This document shows positions 1-6,537 of a DNA stretch of 10,932 bases, piece after piece (position 1 is the first letter of the stretch; each line of letters starts with the position of its first letter). The stretch lies in NCBI GenBank assembly GCA_946183815.1, contig CAMHDG010000025.1:1-10932 (forward strand), read 5' to 3'. Position numbers and translations under genes: made by a program. Source of the stretch: an uncultured bacterium (GTDB lineage: Bacteria > Cyanobacteriota > Vampirovibrionia > Gastranaerophilales > Gastranaerophilaceae). The notes under the pieces were generated by a model. That model was not told where the DNA came from and did not search any database. It worked only from the letters and a program-made list of their open reading frames with translations.

Positions 1-15
1 AACAATAATTTATAC

Positions 16-21
16 TATAAT
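16..21 (+). promoter_or_regulatory. Possible -10 box for a leaderless ThiE-like mRNA
   Basis: A perfect TATAAT lies six bases before ATG 28, so the expected start site coincides with the start codon. The -35 region would be outside the window, so this rests on the -10 alone. Confidence 0.35.
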
Positions 22-27
22 AACAAT

Positions 28-624
28 ATGAACGACATACGAGCAAAGATAACAGAGTTGAAGATAGGAAGAAAAGATGACGGTATTGTTATCAGATGTA
101 ACAGAAACACTGATACGAGTGCTGTTTTAGACAATATAGCACAAACTATATCAAACGGTGCGGGGATAATTGAATTAGTCGGTTGCGGTATGTCTGACGG
201 TGAATTGTTGGGTCTTGCAAAAAAGACAAAACAATTATGCGAAATGTTTGATGCAACGCTTATAATAAGAAATAGAGCAGATATAGCACATTTATCCTCG
301 GCTGATGGTGTAAATCTTGAACAGGATGCACTGGATATTCATTCCGTTAGAGAGATAGTTGGAAAAGAGTGCATAGTAGGTTTATATATAAATAGTCGAG
401 AGGACTTGATTAGGTCAGTAAAAGATGGTGCTGATTACATTAGCGTAGGCAATATAATGTCAACACCAACAGAGCCTGTTACGTCAACAGGATTAGAGTA
501 TGCAAAATGGGTTAGCGAGAATACCTCTTCTCCGGTACTGTTTTGCGGTAATTTTAGTATTCAACAGAAAGAGCAACTCAAAATGGCTGGTGCCACGAGG
601 TTTTTAACTGATGGTACTATATAA
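28..624 (+). CDS. ThiE/TenI-fold (thiamine-phosphate-synthase-like) protein, catalytic motifs degenerate
   Basis: The 198-residue protein follows the ThiE TIM-barrel pattern along its length: residues 79-86 (IIRNRADI) match the IINDRVDL strand, 92-102 (ADGVNLEQDAL) the ADGVHLGQEDL segment, and 134-150 the GADYxxVGxxxxTPT phosphate-binding segment. ThiE normally joins HMP-pyrophosphate and thiazole phosphate into thiamine phosphate. Several expected active-site residues are absent: the QLREK strand reads ELVGCG (49-54), the N-D pair reads R-N (81-82), and the Lys of TPTK is Glu149. I therefore call the fold with good confidence and the reaction with little. It could be a TenI-like or non-catalytic paralogue. 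No Shine-Dalgarno precedes ATG 28. A TATAAT at 16-21 would place transcription start at or next to the ATG. The frame is also open to the left edge, so a longer N-terminus cannot be excluded. No clear terminator follows. Confidence 0.75.
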   Translation: MNDIRAKITELKIGRKDDGIVIRCNRNTDTSAVLDNIAQTISNGAGIIELVGCGMSDGELLGLAKKTKQLCEMFDATLIIRNRADIAHLSSADGVNLEQDALDIHSVREIVGKECIVGLYINSREDLIRSVKDGADYISVGNIMSTPTEPVTSTGLEYAKWVSENTSSPVLFCGNFSIQQKEQLKMAGATRFLTDGTI

Positions 625-683
625 CATTATCCCCAAACACAGTAACCGTAAATTGATTATTTTGTTTTAATCTTACAAAAGAA

Positions 684-696
684 TTACCCGTGGTAA
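684..696 (-). terminator. Weak candidate terminator of the 49-residue gene
   Basis: TTACC and GGTAA pair around a three-base loop, 12 bases after the stop, and on the minus strand are followed by TTCTTTTGT. The stem is only 5 bp, so this is weak. Confidence 0.3.
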
Positions 697-708
697 GTTA
701 AGGCTTTG

Positions 709-858
709 TTATACCAAGCCCAAAACCTTTTTGTACCAAGAGAATGTTTCTAATTCAGATCCATTGAATGTAGTTTTGATACATTGCTTCTTGAGATAGT
801 TTTCAAATTCATCATTGAAGCCGGATTTAATCTCCTTTACTTTTGACGCAGTTTTCAT
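709..858 (-). CDS. Uncharacterised 49-residue protein
   Basis: A short minus-strand gene of 49 codons plus TAA, beginning MKTASKVKEIKSGFNDEFEN and ending in WYKKVLGLV. It sits inside what would otherwise be about 600 bases of spacer. Support for it being real: an AAGGAG ribosome binding site six bases before the ATG, two good promoters upstream on the same strand (890-918 and 936-964), and a small stem-loop followed by a T-rich stretch after the stop (684-696). The protein is soluble-looking and lysine-rich, probably mostly helical, with one Cys (26) and one Trp (41). There is no signal peptide or membrane segment. I recognise no family and assign no function. It converges with the ThiE-like gene, 84 bases from that gene's stop. 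Alternatives are a small regulator or a toxin/antitoxin-size protein, but no partner gene is visible. Confidence 0.7.
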   Translation of the reverse strand: MKTASKVKEIKSGFNDEFENYLKKQCIKTTFNGSELETFSWYKKVLGLV

Positions 859-889
859 ATTTTTCTCCTTTTTTGGAAAGATCACACAC

Positions 890-918
890 TATATATACTA
901 ATCGCACTATAACTTCAA
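890..918 (-). promoter_or_regulatory. Proximal promoter of the 49-residue gene
   Basis: Minus strand TTGAAG (913-918), exactly 17 bases, then TATATA (890-895). Transcription would start near 883, giving a leader of about 25 bases that contains the AAGGAG site. Confidence 0.5.
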
Positions 919-935
919 TTGATTTATTAATACCC

Positions 936-964
936 ATTATATATTTTTTTTGCGTGCCTGTAAA
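936..964 (-). promoter_or_regulatory. Distal, near-consensus promoter of the 49-residue gene
   Basis: Minus strand TTTACA (959-964), 17 bases, then a perfect TATAAT (936-941). This is the best sigma70-type promoter in the window. Start near 929 gives a leader of about 70 bases and places it in tandem with the proximal promoter. Confidence 0.6.
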
Positions 965-1105
965 GAAAAATGCAAGAAAAAAGTCAAATTTGTTACATTT
1001 CTTAAATTAGCCTCTCTATACCAATTTTACTGAAATACAGACAACAAAAGAAAGAATGATTGTTTTTTTAGGGTTGCATCTTTTTGAAAATTATTTGATA
1101 AAAAA

Positions 1106-1138
1106 GAATGTTCATGCTCATTCATTGACAGAACATTC
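1106..1138. repeat. Inverted repeat around the aspS -35 box
   Basis: GAATGTTC (1106-1113) and its exact complement GAACATTC (1131-1138) flank 17 bases that include the TTGACA. The right arm lies inside the -35/-10 spacer, as expected of a repressor operator. The regulator is unknown. Confidence 0.45.
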
Positions 1139-1153
1139 ACAAAAATTAGTAAT
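1125..1153 (+). promoter_or_regulatory. Probable aspS promoter
   Basis: Perfect TTGACA at 1125-1130, then AGTAAT at 1148-1153 (17-base spacer) or TAGTAA at 1147-1152 (16). It reads toward aspS, leaving a leader of about 60 bases. An inverted repeat brackets the -35 box. Confidence 0.5.
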
Positions 1154-1220
1154 TTCTTCACAAAAGAGCATTTTTTTGATATTATTTATACGCATAGAAT
1201 AATAGTAAGGGAGAAAAATA

Positions 1221-2996
1221 GTGAAAACGGCATTAAAATCACATAATTGCGGACAGATTACCGCAAAAAATATCGGAGAAGAAGTTACATTATCAGGCTG
1301 GGTTGCTTGTGTAAGAGATTTAGGCGGAATTATTTTCGTTGAATTAAGAGATAGAACAGGGTTTTTCCAATTAGTTGCTGACCCGCAAATCAATCCAGAT
1401 ATTCACGCAATATTTTCTAAATTGAAAACAGAATCAGTTATAAATATTAAAGGTAAGGTTACAGAAAGACCTGAAGAAACTTATAATGACAAGTTGCCAA
1501 CAGGTGAGGTTGAAACGTATCCTACATTTGCTCAGGTTTTATCAGAAGCAAAAACTCTTCCGTTTGTATTAGACGATGACAACGTATCAGAGGATGTTCG
1601 TTTAAAATATCGTTATTTAGACTTAAGAAGAGAACAAATGTTACATAATATGACTTTACGTCACAAAATTGTGACAGCAGTAAGAAATTACTTAAACGGT
1701 GAAGATTTCTTGGAAGTTGAAACACCTATCCTTATCAAAACGACACCTGAAGGTGCAAGAGATTATCTTGTTCCGTCACGTGTTCAGGAGGGTAAATTCT
1801 ATGCACTCCCTCAATCGCCGCAAATCTTTAAACAATTATTGATGGTTGGCGGATTTGAAAGATATTATCAAATTGCAAAATGCTTCAGAGATGAAGATTT
1901 AAGGGCAGACAGACAACCTGAGTTTACTCAAATTGATATGGAAATGTCTTTTGTTGATCAAGATAACGTAATTGAGGTAACAGAAGGTGTTATTAAGGCT
2001 GCGTTTAAAGAAGCAGGCATAGAGGTTAAACCTCCGTTCAAGAGAATAACTTGGCAAGAGGCTATGGATAAATACGGTTCTGATAAGCCTGATACAAGAT
2101 TTGGTTTAGAATTATTTGATATAGGCGATATTATTCTTGAATCTAATTTTGATATTGTTAAGAACACCTTAAAAGCAGGCGGTATTGTTCGTGGTATTAA
2201 GATTGAAGGCGGTGCTAAATATTCAAGAAAAGATATTGACGATATTACAAAACTCGCTGTATCTTTCGGTGCTAAAGCATTAGCAAATATTATATATCAA
2301 GAAGACGGCACTGCAAAATCACCTGTTCTTAAATTCGTTACAGAGGAACAAGCAAAGGCTATTCAAGAAAGAGCAGGAGCAAAAGCAGGCGATATAATCT
2401 TCTTTGTTGCCGATAAACCGAAATTAGTTTATGACATTATGGGAAGATTAAGACTCCACTTTGGTAAAACCCTCAATCTTATCAATGAAGATGATAACGC
2501 TTTGTTATGGGTTGTTGATTTCCCTATGTTTGAATGGTCTGATGAAGAGAACAGATTTATGGCAATGCACCACCCATTCACATCTCCTAATTTGGAAGAT
2601 TTAGACAAATTAGACAGTGGTGATTTGGGTAATGTTAAGTCTATTGCTTACGATATTGTTTATAACGGTACAGAATTAGGCGGTGGTTCTGTCAGAATCC
2701 ACTCACCTGAAGTTCAAAAGAAAATCTTTAAGGCACTTGGCTTGACTGAAGAAGAAGCAACAGAAAAATTCGGCTTTATGGTAAATGCACTTCAATACGG
2801 TACACCACCTCACGCAGGTTTGGCTATCGGGTTAGACAGATTAGTTGCATTGTTATGCAGAACTGACTCTATCAGAGATGTTATTGCATTCCCTAAAAAT
2901 TCCGGGGCTAAATGTTTGATGTCAGATGCACCTGGTGAAGCGTCATTACAGCAAATGAGAGAATTGCACCTTAAATCAACAGTAAAACCTCACTAG
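1221..2996 (+). CDS. aspS: Aspartate-tRNA ligase (AspRS)
   Basis: Full-length bacterial class IIb aminoacyl-tRNA synthetase of 591 residues, which charges tRNA(Asp) with aspartate in the cytoplasm. An N-terminal OB-fold anticodon-binding domain (about 1-110) begins with the GWVxxxRDLGGIIF pattern. Motif 1 is near 158-171, motif 2 contains FRDEDLRADRQPEFTQID (222-239), the bacterial GAD insertion spans roughly 290-420, and motif 3 is GLAIGLDRLVALL (533-545). Leu34 follows Arg-Asp, where Asn-mischarging non-discriminating enzymes usually carry His or Gln, so a discriminating enzyme is more likely; this is inference. The start is GTG, set by a GGGAG site seven bases upstream. It is transcribed alone from the 1125 promoter and ends toward bioB at a shared terminator. 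Nothing is odd in length or motifs. Confidence 0.97.
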   Translation: MKTALKSHNCGQITAKNIGEEVTLSGWVACVRDLGGIIFVELRDRTGFFQLVADPQINPDIHAIFSKLKTESVINIKGKVTERPEETYNDKLPTGEVETYPTFAQVLSEAKTLPFVLDDDNVSEDVRLKYRYLDLRREQMLHNMTLRHKIVTAVRNYLNGEDFLEVETPILIKTTPEGARDYLVPSRVQEGKFYALPQSPQIFKQLLMVGGFERYYQIAKCFRDEDLRADRQPEFTQIDMEMSFVDQDNVIEVTEGVIKAAFKEAGIEVKPPFKRITWQEAMDKYGSDKPDTRFGLELFDIGDIILESNFDIVKNTLKAGGIVRGIKIEGGAKYSRKDIDDITKLAVSFGAKALANIIYQEDGTAKSPVLKFVTEEQAKAIQERAGAKAGDIIFFVADKPKLVYDIMGRLRLHFGKTLNLINEDDNALLWVVDFPMFEWSDEENRFMAMHHPFTSPNLEDLDKLDSGDLGNVKSIAYDIVYNGTELGGGSVRIHSPEVQKKIFKALGLTEEEATEKFGFMVNALQYGTPPHAGLAIGLDRLVALLCRTDSIRDVIAFPKNSGAKCLMSDAPGEASLQQMRELHLKSTVKPH

Positions 2997-3010
2997 AGGG
3001 CTAAGAGGTT

Positions 3011-3019
3011 TGCTATACT
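3011..3019 (+). promoter_or_regulatory. Possible extended -10 element for an RNA in the aspS-bioB gap
   Basis: TGCTATACT is an extended -10 element just after the aspS stop. No matching -35 is visible. A transcript would start near 3026 and run to the terminator at 3128. Confidence 0.3.
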
Positions 3020-3069
3020 GTCATTCAGCATCTCATAAAACACGTAGAATTACATAAATCTATATTTAC

Positions 3070-3120
3070 TGTACTTGACCGCCTTCAGAAAATAAATCTG
3101 ATTGTTTGCCTAAAAGTACA
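3070..3120 (+). repeat. Nested inverted repeats in the aspS 3' region
   Basis: TGTACTT (3070-3076) and AAGTACA (3114-3120) are complementary and enclose TCAGA (3085-3089) pairing with TCTGA (3097-3101) around a seven-base loop. There is no ATG in this gap, so the structure is non-coding: either a folded 3' UTR or part of a small RNA. Confidence 0.4.
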
Positions 3121-3127
3121 AACAAAA

Positions 3128-3156
3128 ACAGAGGGTTAATTAACCCTCTGTTTTTT
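3128..3156. terminator. Two-way intrinsic terminator between aspS and bioB
   Basis: A perfect 24-base palindrome (3128-3151, each half ACAGAGGGTTAA) is followed by TTTTTT on the plus strand. On the minus strand the hairpin is followed by TTTTTGTTTG. It therefore serves the two convergent genes. Confidence 0.93.
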
Positions 3157-3177
3157 ATCGCCATATTTTTTGTACGT

Positions 3178-4101
3178 TTATTTTAGTAGATTTTTGCCCA
3201 GTTTTTTAACGGTTTTAAGGTCTTCTTCAGGGCTTTTGCCTGTTGTAGTCAAATAGTTGCCTGTTAGTATTCCTTCAACACAGCATTTTAAGGCTTTTTC
3301 CTGCCCTTCTTCTGATAACCTCATACGCCCACCGCAAAATCTTAAAACAGAGTTTGGGTTTGCAATCTTGAAAATAGCAAGCGTTCTCAAAATATTTTCT
3401 TCATCTATCTTATCAAAATAGTTCTCAAACGGGGTTTCAGGTATCGGCATAAGTATATTGATAGGAATAGAATCAGGTTCAATTTCTGCTAATTCCATAG
3501 CCATCTCTACACGTTGTTCGACAGTTTCTCCCATACCTAATATAACGCCACAACATAATTCCATACCATATTTTTTGACAAGTTTACAAGTTTCTAATCT
3601 ATCTTGCCAAGAGTGCGTAGTGCAAACTTCCGGATAATATGATTCACACGTATTTATATTATGATGAAATCTCTTTAGCCCCGCATCTTTTAATCGTTTT
3701 GCTTCTTCATCATTTAAAATTCCGATGGAGGCACAACTTGATATACCATCGAATTTATTTATCTCTTGTATTAGTTCAATAATCTTGTCAAAATTTTCTT
3801 CCTCAGGGTTTTTACCTGATGTAACAACGGCAAAATGGTTTACTCCGTAACTTTTTGCTTCCTCAACTGCTTTTTTGACTTTTTCTGGTTCTATCAACGG
3901 ATAACTTTCAATATCTGTTCTGTAATGTGAACTTTGAGCACAATATTTGCAGTTTTGAGAACATTTTCCGTTTCTTGCGTTCACAAGCGAACAAAATTCT
4001 ATGTTATTACTCATATATTGAGATGACAGTTCTAATAACGTATCCAAATCTGTGTTGTATAAATCTAATAATTCTTCTTTATCAAGTCCTATTGTTTTCA
4101 T
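3178..4101 (-). CDS. bioB: Biotin synthase (radical SAM)
   Basis: Converts dethiobiotin to biotin by radical sulfur insertion, the last step of biotin synthesis. The 307-residue protein has the radical-SAM cluster motif CxxxCxxC at Cys47, Cys51 and Cys54 (followed by AQSSHY), the auxiliary-cluster positions Cys123 (SSCASIG) and Cys183 (ELCCG), and Arg259 in RFCGGR. The third auxiliary cysteine of the E. coli enzyme (Cys97, in RFCMGAA) is replaced: the aligned stretch reads HFAVVTSG, with Ala91. An extra cysteine, Cys256, lies beside the Arg. This suggests a different auxiliary cluster. The start is ATG at 4101, nine bases after GGGAG; the in-frame TTG at 4119 lies upstream of that site and is rejected. 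It is a lone gene with no other bio genes beside it, and is divergent from the TPR gene. Confidence 0.95.
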   Translation of the reverse strand: MKTIGLDKEELLDLYNTDLDTLLELSSQYMSNNIEFCSLVNARNGKCSQNCKYCAQSSHYRTDIESYPLIEPEKVKKAVEEAKSYGVNHFAVVTSGKNPEEENFDKIIELIQEINKFDGISSCASIGILNDEEAKRLKDAGLKRFHHNINTCESYYPEVCTTHSWQDRLETCKLVKKYGMELCCGVILGMGETVEQRVEMAMELAEIEPDSIPINILMPIPETPFENYFDKIDEENILRTLAIFKIANPNSVLRFCGGRMRLSEEGQEKALKCCVEGILTGNYLTTTGKSPEEDLKTVKKLGKNLLK

Positions 4102-4138
4102 AATGTATTTCTCCCTCAAATCAGATTACCCTAAAAAC

Positions 4139-4167
4139 ATTACAAAAACAAGGCTTTTAACTTGGCT
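4139..4167 (-). promoter_or_regulatory. Tentative bioB promoter
   Basis: Minus-strand TGTAAT at 4139-4144 matches five of six -10 bases and would give a leader of about 30 bases. The -35 position (4162-4167) is poor and is covered by the tandem 12-bp repeat, suggesting that a regulator binds there. Confidence 0.3.
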
Positions 4168-4175
4168 TTTAACTT
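4152..4175. repeat. Exact tandem 12-bp repeat upstream of bioB
   Basis: GGCTTTTAACTT occurs twice with no gap (4152-4163 and 4164-4175), 51-74 bases upstream of the bioB start. It does not form the two-fold TTGTAAAC-type palindrome of known BirA operators. Confidence 0.85.
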
Positions 4176-4215
4176 GACAGAGCATGTGTTCTAAAAAAAT
4201 ATTTATCATTTTTTA

Positions 4216-4221
4216 TTGACA
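4216..4221 (+). promoter_or_regulatory. Candidate -35 box upstream of the TPR gene
   Basis: A perfect TTGACA at 4216-4221, followed by an A/T-only stretch, so the -10 cannot be fixed (TAAATA at 4238-4243 is one option). A second TTGACA lies at 4174-4179. Either could drive the plus-strand TPR gene. Confidence 0.35.
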
Positions 4222-4337
4222 AATAAAAAAAAATTATTAAATAATAATCAGAACTCATTTAAACAGATGATGTATTTACCCACTGTTTAAAGGTATTCTA
4301 AAAGGTGTCGTATTCTCTTTGGGAAGGACGGTTTGTA

Positions 4338-6326
4338 GTGTATAATGCGATGAATATTTCGCCAAGACCGTATGCAAGTCAAGGCTATAGAACAGAGCAA
4401 GAGTCTGATGAACAGACTCAAGATGCCTTGTCACAAAATAACCGTCAACAACAAGGACAAGGCGGAGGACAACAGGGTCAGCAGAATGGAGGAACTGAAC
4501 CGAGAACTATTGCAAGAGGCAGAGCCCCAATTACTGCTAATGCTAACCCAAAACCATTTCCTAAAAAACCTATGACAGCAGGTGGTGGCAGACGGCCTGC
4601 TCAAGCAGGAGCAAGACGTATGCCTGCCCAACAAACACCACCAAGAGCAATGGGCAATCAGTCTATACCACAGGCAAGACCTCAAATGCCTATGTCCCCT
4701 GCTCCGCAACCACAGCCAGTACAACAACAACCCGCAATGGCTCCTCGTCAGCCTATGCCTAATTATCAACCCGTACAACAATATCAACCTGTACAGCAAT
4801 ATCAACCGGTAGAGCAACATCAGCCCATACCGCAATATCAGCCATATCAACCTAAACAACCTGTTCAGGCTGACCCGCAAGCGCAACAACAAGTTAATAA
4901 TATGGCTAAAAATAACAGAGTCAACATTGCGCAGGTTATTAAAGATTTTAGAGGTACTTATGCAGCCATAGGAACTCCTCAATGTCTGGTTGACGAAGTT
5001 GAAGACTATTTAAAAGAGGTTATCGAACACACAAAAGGTGATGCTCCTTCTATAAACTTTGTTCAGACTAATCTTCAAAACGCAGCAGTTATTATTGATA
5101 AATACATCTCTGAAACATTAGACAAAGATTCAAAAGTAGTGCAAAACTGGTTAGATGCACTATTCTTACAAAGAATAAATTATAAATATAACGATGGCGA
5201 AATTAACGAAGATTTTCTTGTTAAGTTTCCGGAGGGTGAAAATGCTCCTCAACAGCCTGACAATGTTGAAGAAAGAGCAAGTGTAAACTCTATTGCAAGA
5301 GCGCAAGAAGAACAAAAAGAGGAAAGCGGTGTTATTCCTGACTACGAACCAATTCCTGATTATCAACCGCAAGCACCGATAAATCAAACTGTGCCAATTC
5401 AACACGCACAAGCACCTCAAATGCTTCCTGCTCCTCAACCTGCAAACGCTCATCCTGCTATGAGTCAGCCTGAAAGGGTTGTTCATAAACCTCCTAGAGT
5501 TGTTAGAGAACAACAGGTTAAACCTGTTGCGCCTAAACGCCGTAAACCTCAAATAACTATTATACCTGAAGATAGTGAATTAAAAGGTTTATTTGTTCAG
5601 GCTAAAAAACACGCATACTCTAATAACCCAGCAAAAGCAATGAGTATCTTTAAAAAAGCCCTATTAAGAGCAGAGGCTATAAATGATTCAGAAACTCAAT
5701 CTAAAATCAATTACGAAATGGGTAAAATTTATGATGATAATAACTATTTAGTACAGGCTTTAAGTAGTTATAATCAGTCATTACAAGATACAACTGATAA
5801 TAATATAAAAACAAAAGCCCACTATTCAATGGCTAAAATTTATGATGATGTTAACCAAGTACATTCTGCGATTGATCACTATATGACATCTGTATCTTAC
5901 GCAGGCTGTGAAGATAACTTATCATCACAATCAAAATCATTAACTAATATTGCTAACATCTATACAGACAGATACGATGAGTATGCATTTACTTTCTATG
6001 ATGAAGCAAATGTTCTAATAGAACAGACAGAAGATTCAGAAATGAAAGGTTATGTTTCAAGCAATACCGCAGGTGCGTACAACAAATTCAACAAACCTGA
6101 TAAAGCCTTAAAGTGCTATGCATACGCAGTTAAAAACTATTCTGATGCTAAAGAGGATAACTCAATAGCAGAAAACTATCTTGCAGCAGGGGAATTGATG
6201 TATGACCTTAAAAACCCTGCAAAAGCAAAAGTGTTATTGAGAAAAGCACTATCTCATACAGATTCATACAGAGATGCAGAACTAATTAACAGAATAAACG
6301 ACCTGTTAGAAGAAATAGGGGGCTAG
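4338..6326 (+). CDS. Pro/Gln-rich protein with C-terminal TPR domain
   Basis: About 662 residues with a mosaic design. Residues 1-190 are disordered and rich in Gln, Pro, Arg and Gly, including four YQPVQQ-type hexapeptides (143-166). Residues 195-300 form a compact, probably helical domain I do not recognise. A second Pro/Gln-rich linker follows (300-410), rich in basic residues near its end (KPVAPKRRKP). Residues about 415-660 are tetratricopeptide-like helical hairpins, for example KINYEMGKIYDDNNYLVQAL and AHYSMAKIYDDVNQVHSAI, about five to six repeats. TPRs bind other proteins, so a scaffold or assembly role is likely; no enzyme domain, signal peptide or membrane span is visible. The start is uncertain: GTG 4338 lies nine bases after AAGGA (4324-4328), while GTG 4305 and ATG 4350 are in frame with poorer spacing. 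It is followed by a micro-ORF and a terminator. Confidence 0.85.
   Translation: MYNAMNISPRPYASQGYRTEQESDEQTQDALSQNNRQQQGQGGGQQGQQNGGTEPRTIARGRAPITANANPKPFPKKPMTAGGGRRPAQAGARRMPAQQTPPRAMGNQSIPQARPQMPMSPAPQPQPVQQQPAMAPRQPMPNYQPVQQYQPVQQYQPVEQHQPIPQYQPYQPKQPVQADPQAQQQVNNMAKNNRVNIAQVIKDFRGTYAAIGTPQCLVDEVEDYLKEVIEHTKGDAPSINFVQTNLQNAAVIIDKYISETLDKDSKVVQNWLDALFLQRINYKYNDGEINEDFLVKFPEGENAPQQPDNVEERASVNSIARAQEEQKEESGVIPDYEPIPDYQPQAPINQTVPIQHAQAPQMLPAPQPANAHPAMSQPERVVHKPPRVVREQQVKPVAPKRRKPQITIIPEDSELKGLFVQAKKHAYSNNPAKAMSIFKKALLRAEAINDSETQSKINYEMGKIYDDNNYLVQALSSYNQSLQDTTDNNIKTKAHYSMAKIYDDVNQVHSAIDHYMTSVSYAGCEDNLSSQSKSLTNIANIYTDRYDEYAFTFYDEANVLIEQTEDSEMKGYVSSNTAGAYNKFNKPDKALKCYAYAVKNYSDAKEDNSIAENYLAAGELMYDLKNPAKAKVLLRKALSHTDSYRDAELINRINDLLEEIGG
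4764..4835 (+). repeat. Four 18-bp tandem repeats inside the TPR gene
   Basis: Four in-frame copies encode YQPVQQ, YQPVQQ, YQPVEQ and HQPIPQ. The DNA copies differ mainly at third positions, so the repeat is not a recent slippage product and the peptide is under some selection. Confidence 0.8.
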
Positions 6327-6360
6327 GGGGCAAATCAGAAGTAAATTAGGGGTAAATATA

Positions 6361-6414
6361 ATGGGATTATTTGCTCCAACAATAGCGAAAAGACTATTCA
6401 AAAAAAATTCATAA
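6361..6414 (+). CDS. Candidate 17-residue cationic micropeptide
   Basis: A tiny ORF encoding MGLFAPTIAKRLFKKNS, with an AGGGG ribosome binding site eight bases before its ATG, 34 bases after the TPR gene's stop and before the shared terminator. It would be co-transcribed with the TPR gene. The peptide has a hydrophobic N-terminal half and a run of Lys/Arg, so an amphipathic, membrane-binding helix is possible. No homologue comes to mind. A 17-codon ORF can arise by chance; the well-placed ribosome site is the only argument for it. Confidence 0.4.
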   Translation: MGLFAPTIAKRLFKKNS

Positions 6415-6467
6415 ATCAAAAACAGAACACATATTTTCAAAATTCATCAATTACACACACAGACACA

Positions 6468-6490
6468 GTCGGAGTTTTCTCCGGCTTTTT
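6468..6490 (+). terminator. Intrinsic terminator of the TPR gene unit
   Basis: GTCGGAG (6468-6474) pairs with CTCCGGC (6479-6485) around a TTTT loop, with one G-U pair, followed by TTTTT and more T-rich sequence. On the minus strand no T-run follows, so it serves only the plus strand. Confidence 0.9.
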
Positions 6491-6537
6491 ATTATTTTTA
6501 ACGGTTTAGTATTAATTTTAGAGAGGTTGATATTTAA

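Noticed and set aside
970..1005. 11-codon ORF upstream of aspS
   Set aside because: It has no ribosome site and is of chance length in AT-rich DNA.
1154..1220. T-box or other leader riboswitch before aspS
   Set aside because: The leader is only about 60 bases, with no T-box bulge sequence and no terminator hairpin.
4102..4119. Upstream TTG start for bioB giving six extra residues
   Set aside because: The ribosome binding site GGGAG lies inside that extension and is correctly spaced for ATG 4101.
4341..4346. Perfect TATAAT in the TPR gene start region
   Set aside because: It is only three bases before ATG 4350 and downstream of GTG 4338, so it cannot serve either start; probably chance.
4431..4982. 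Long minus-strand reading frame opposite the TPR gene
   Set aside because: It mirrors the Pro/Gln-rich repeats, giving Leu/Arg-rich low-complexity translation, and has no ribosome site.
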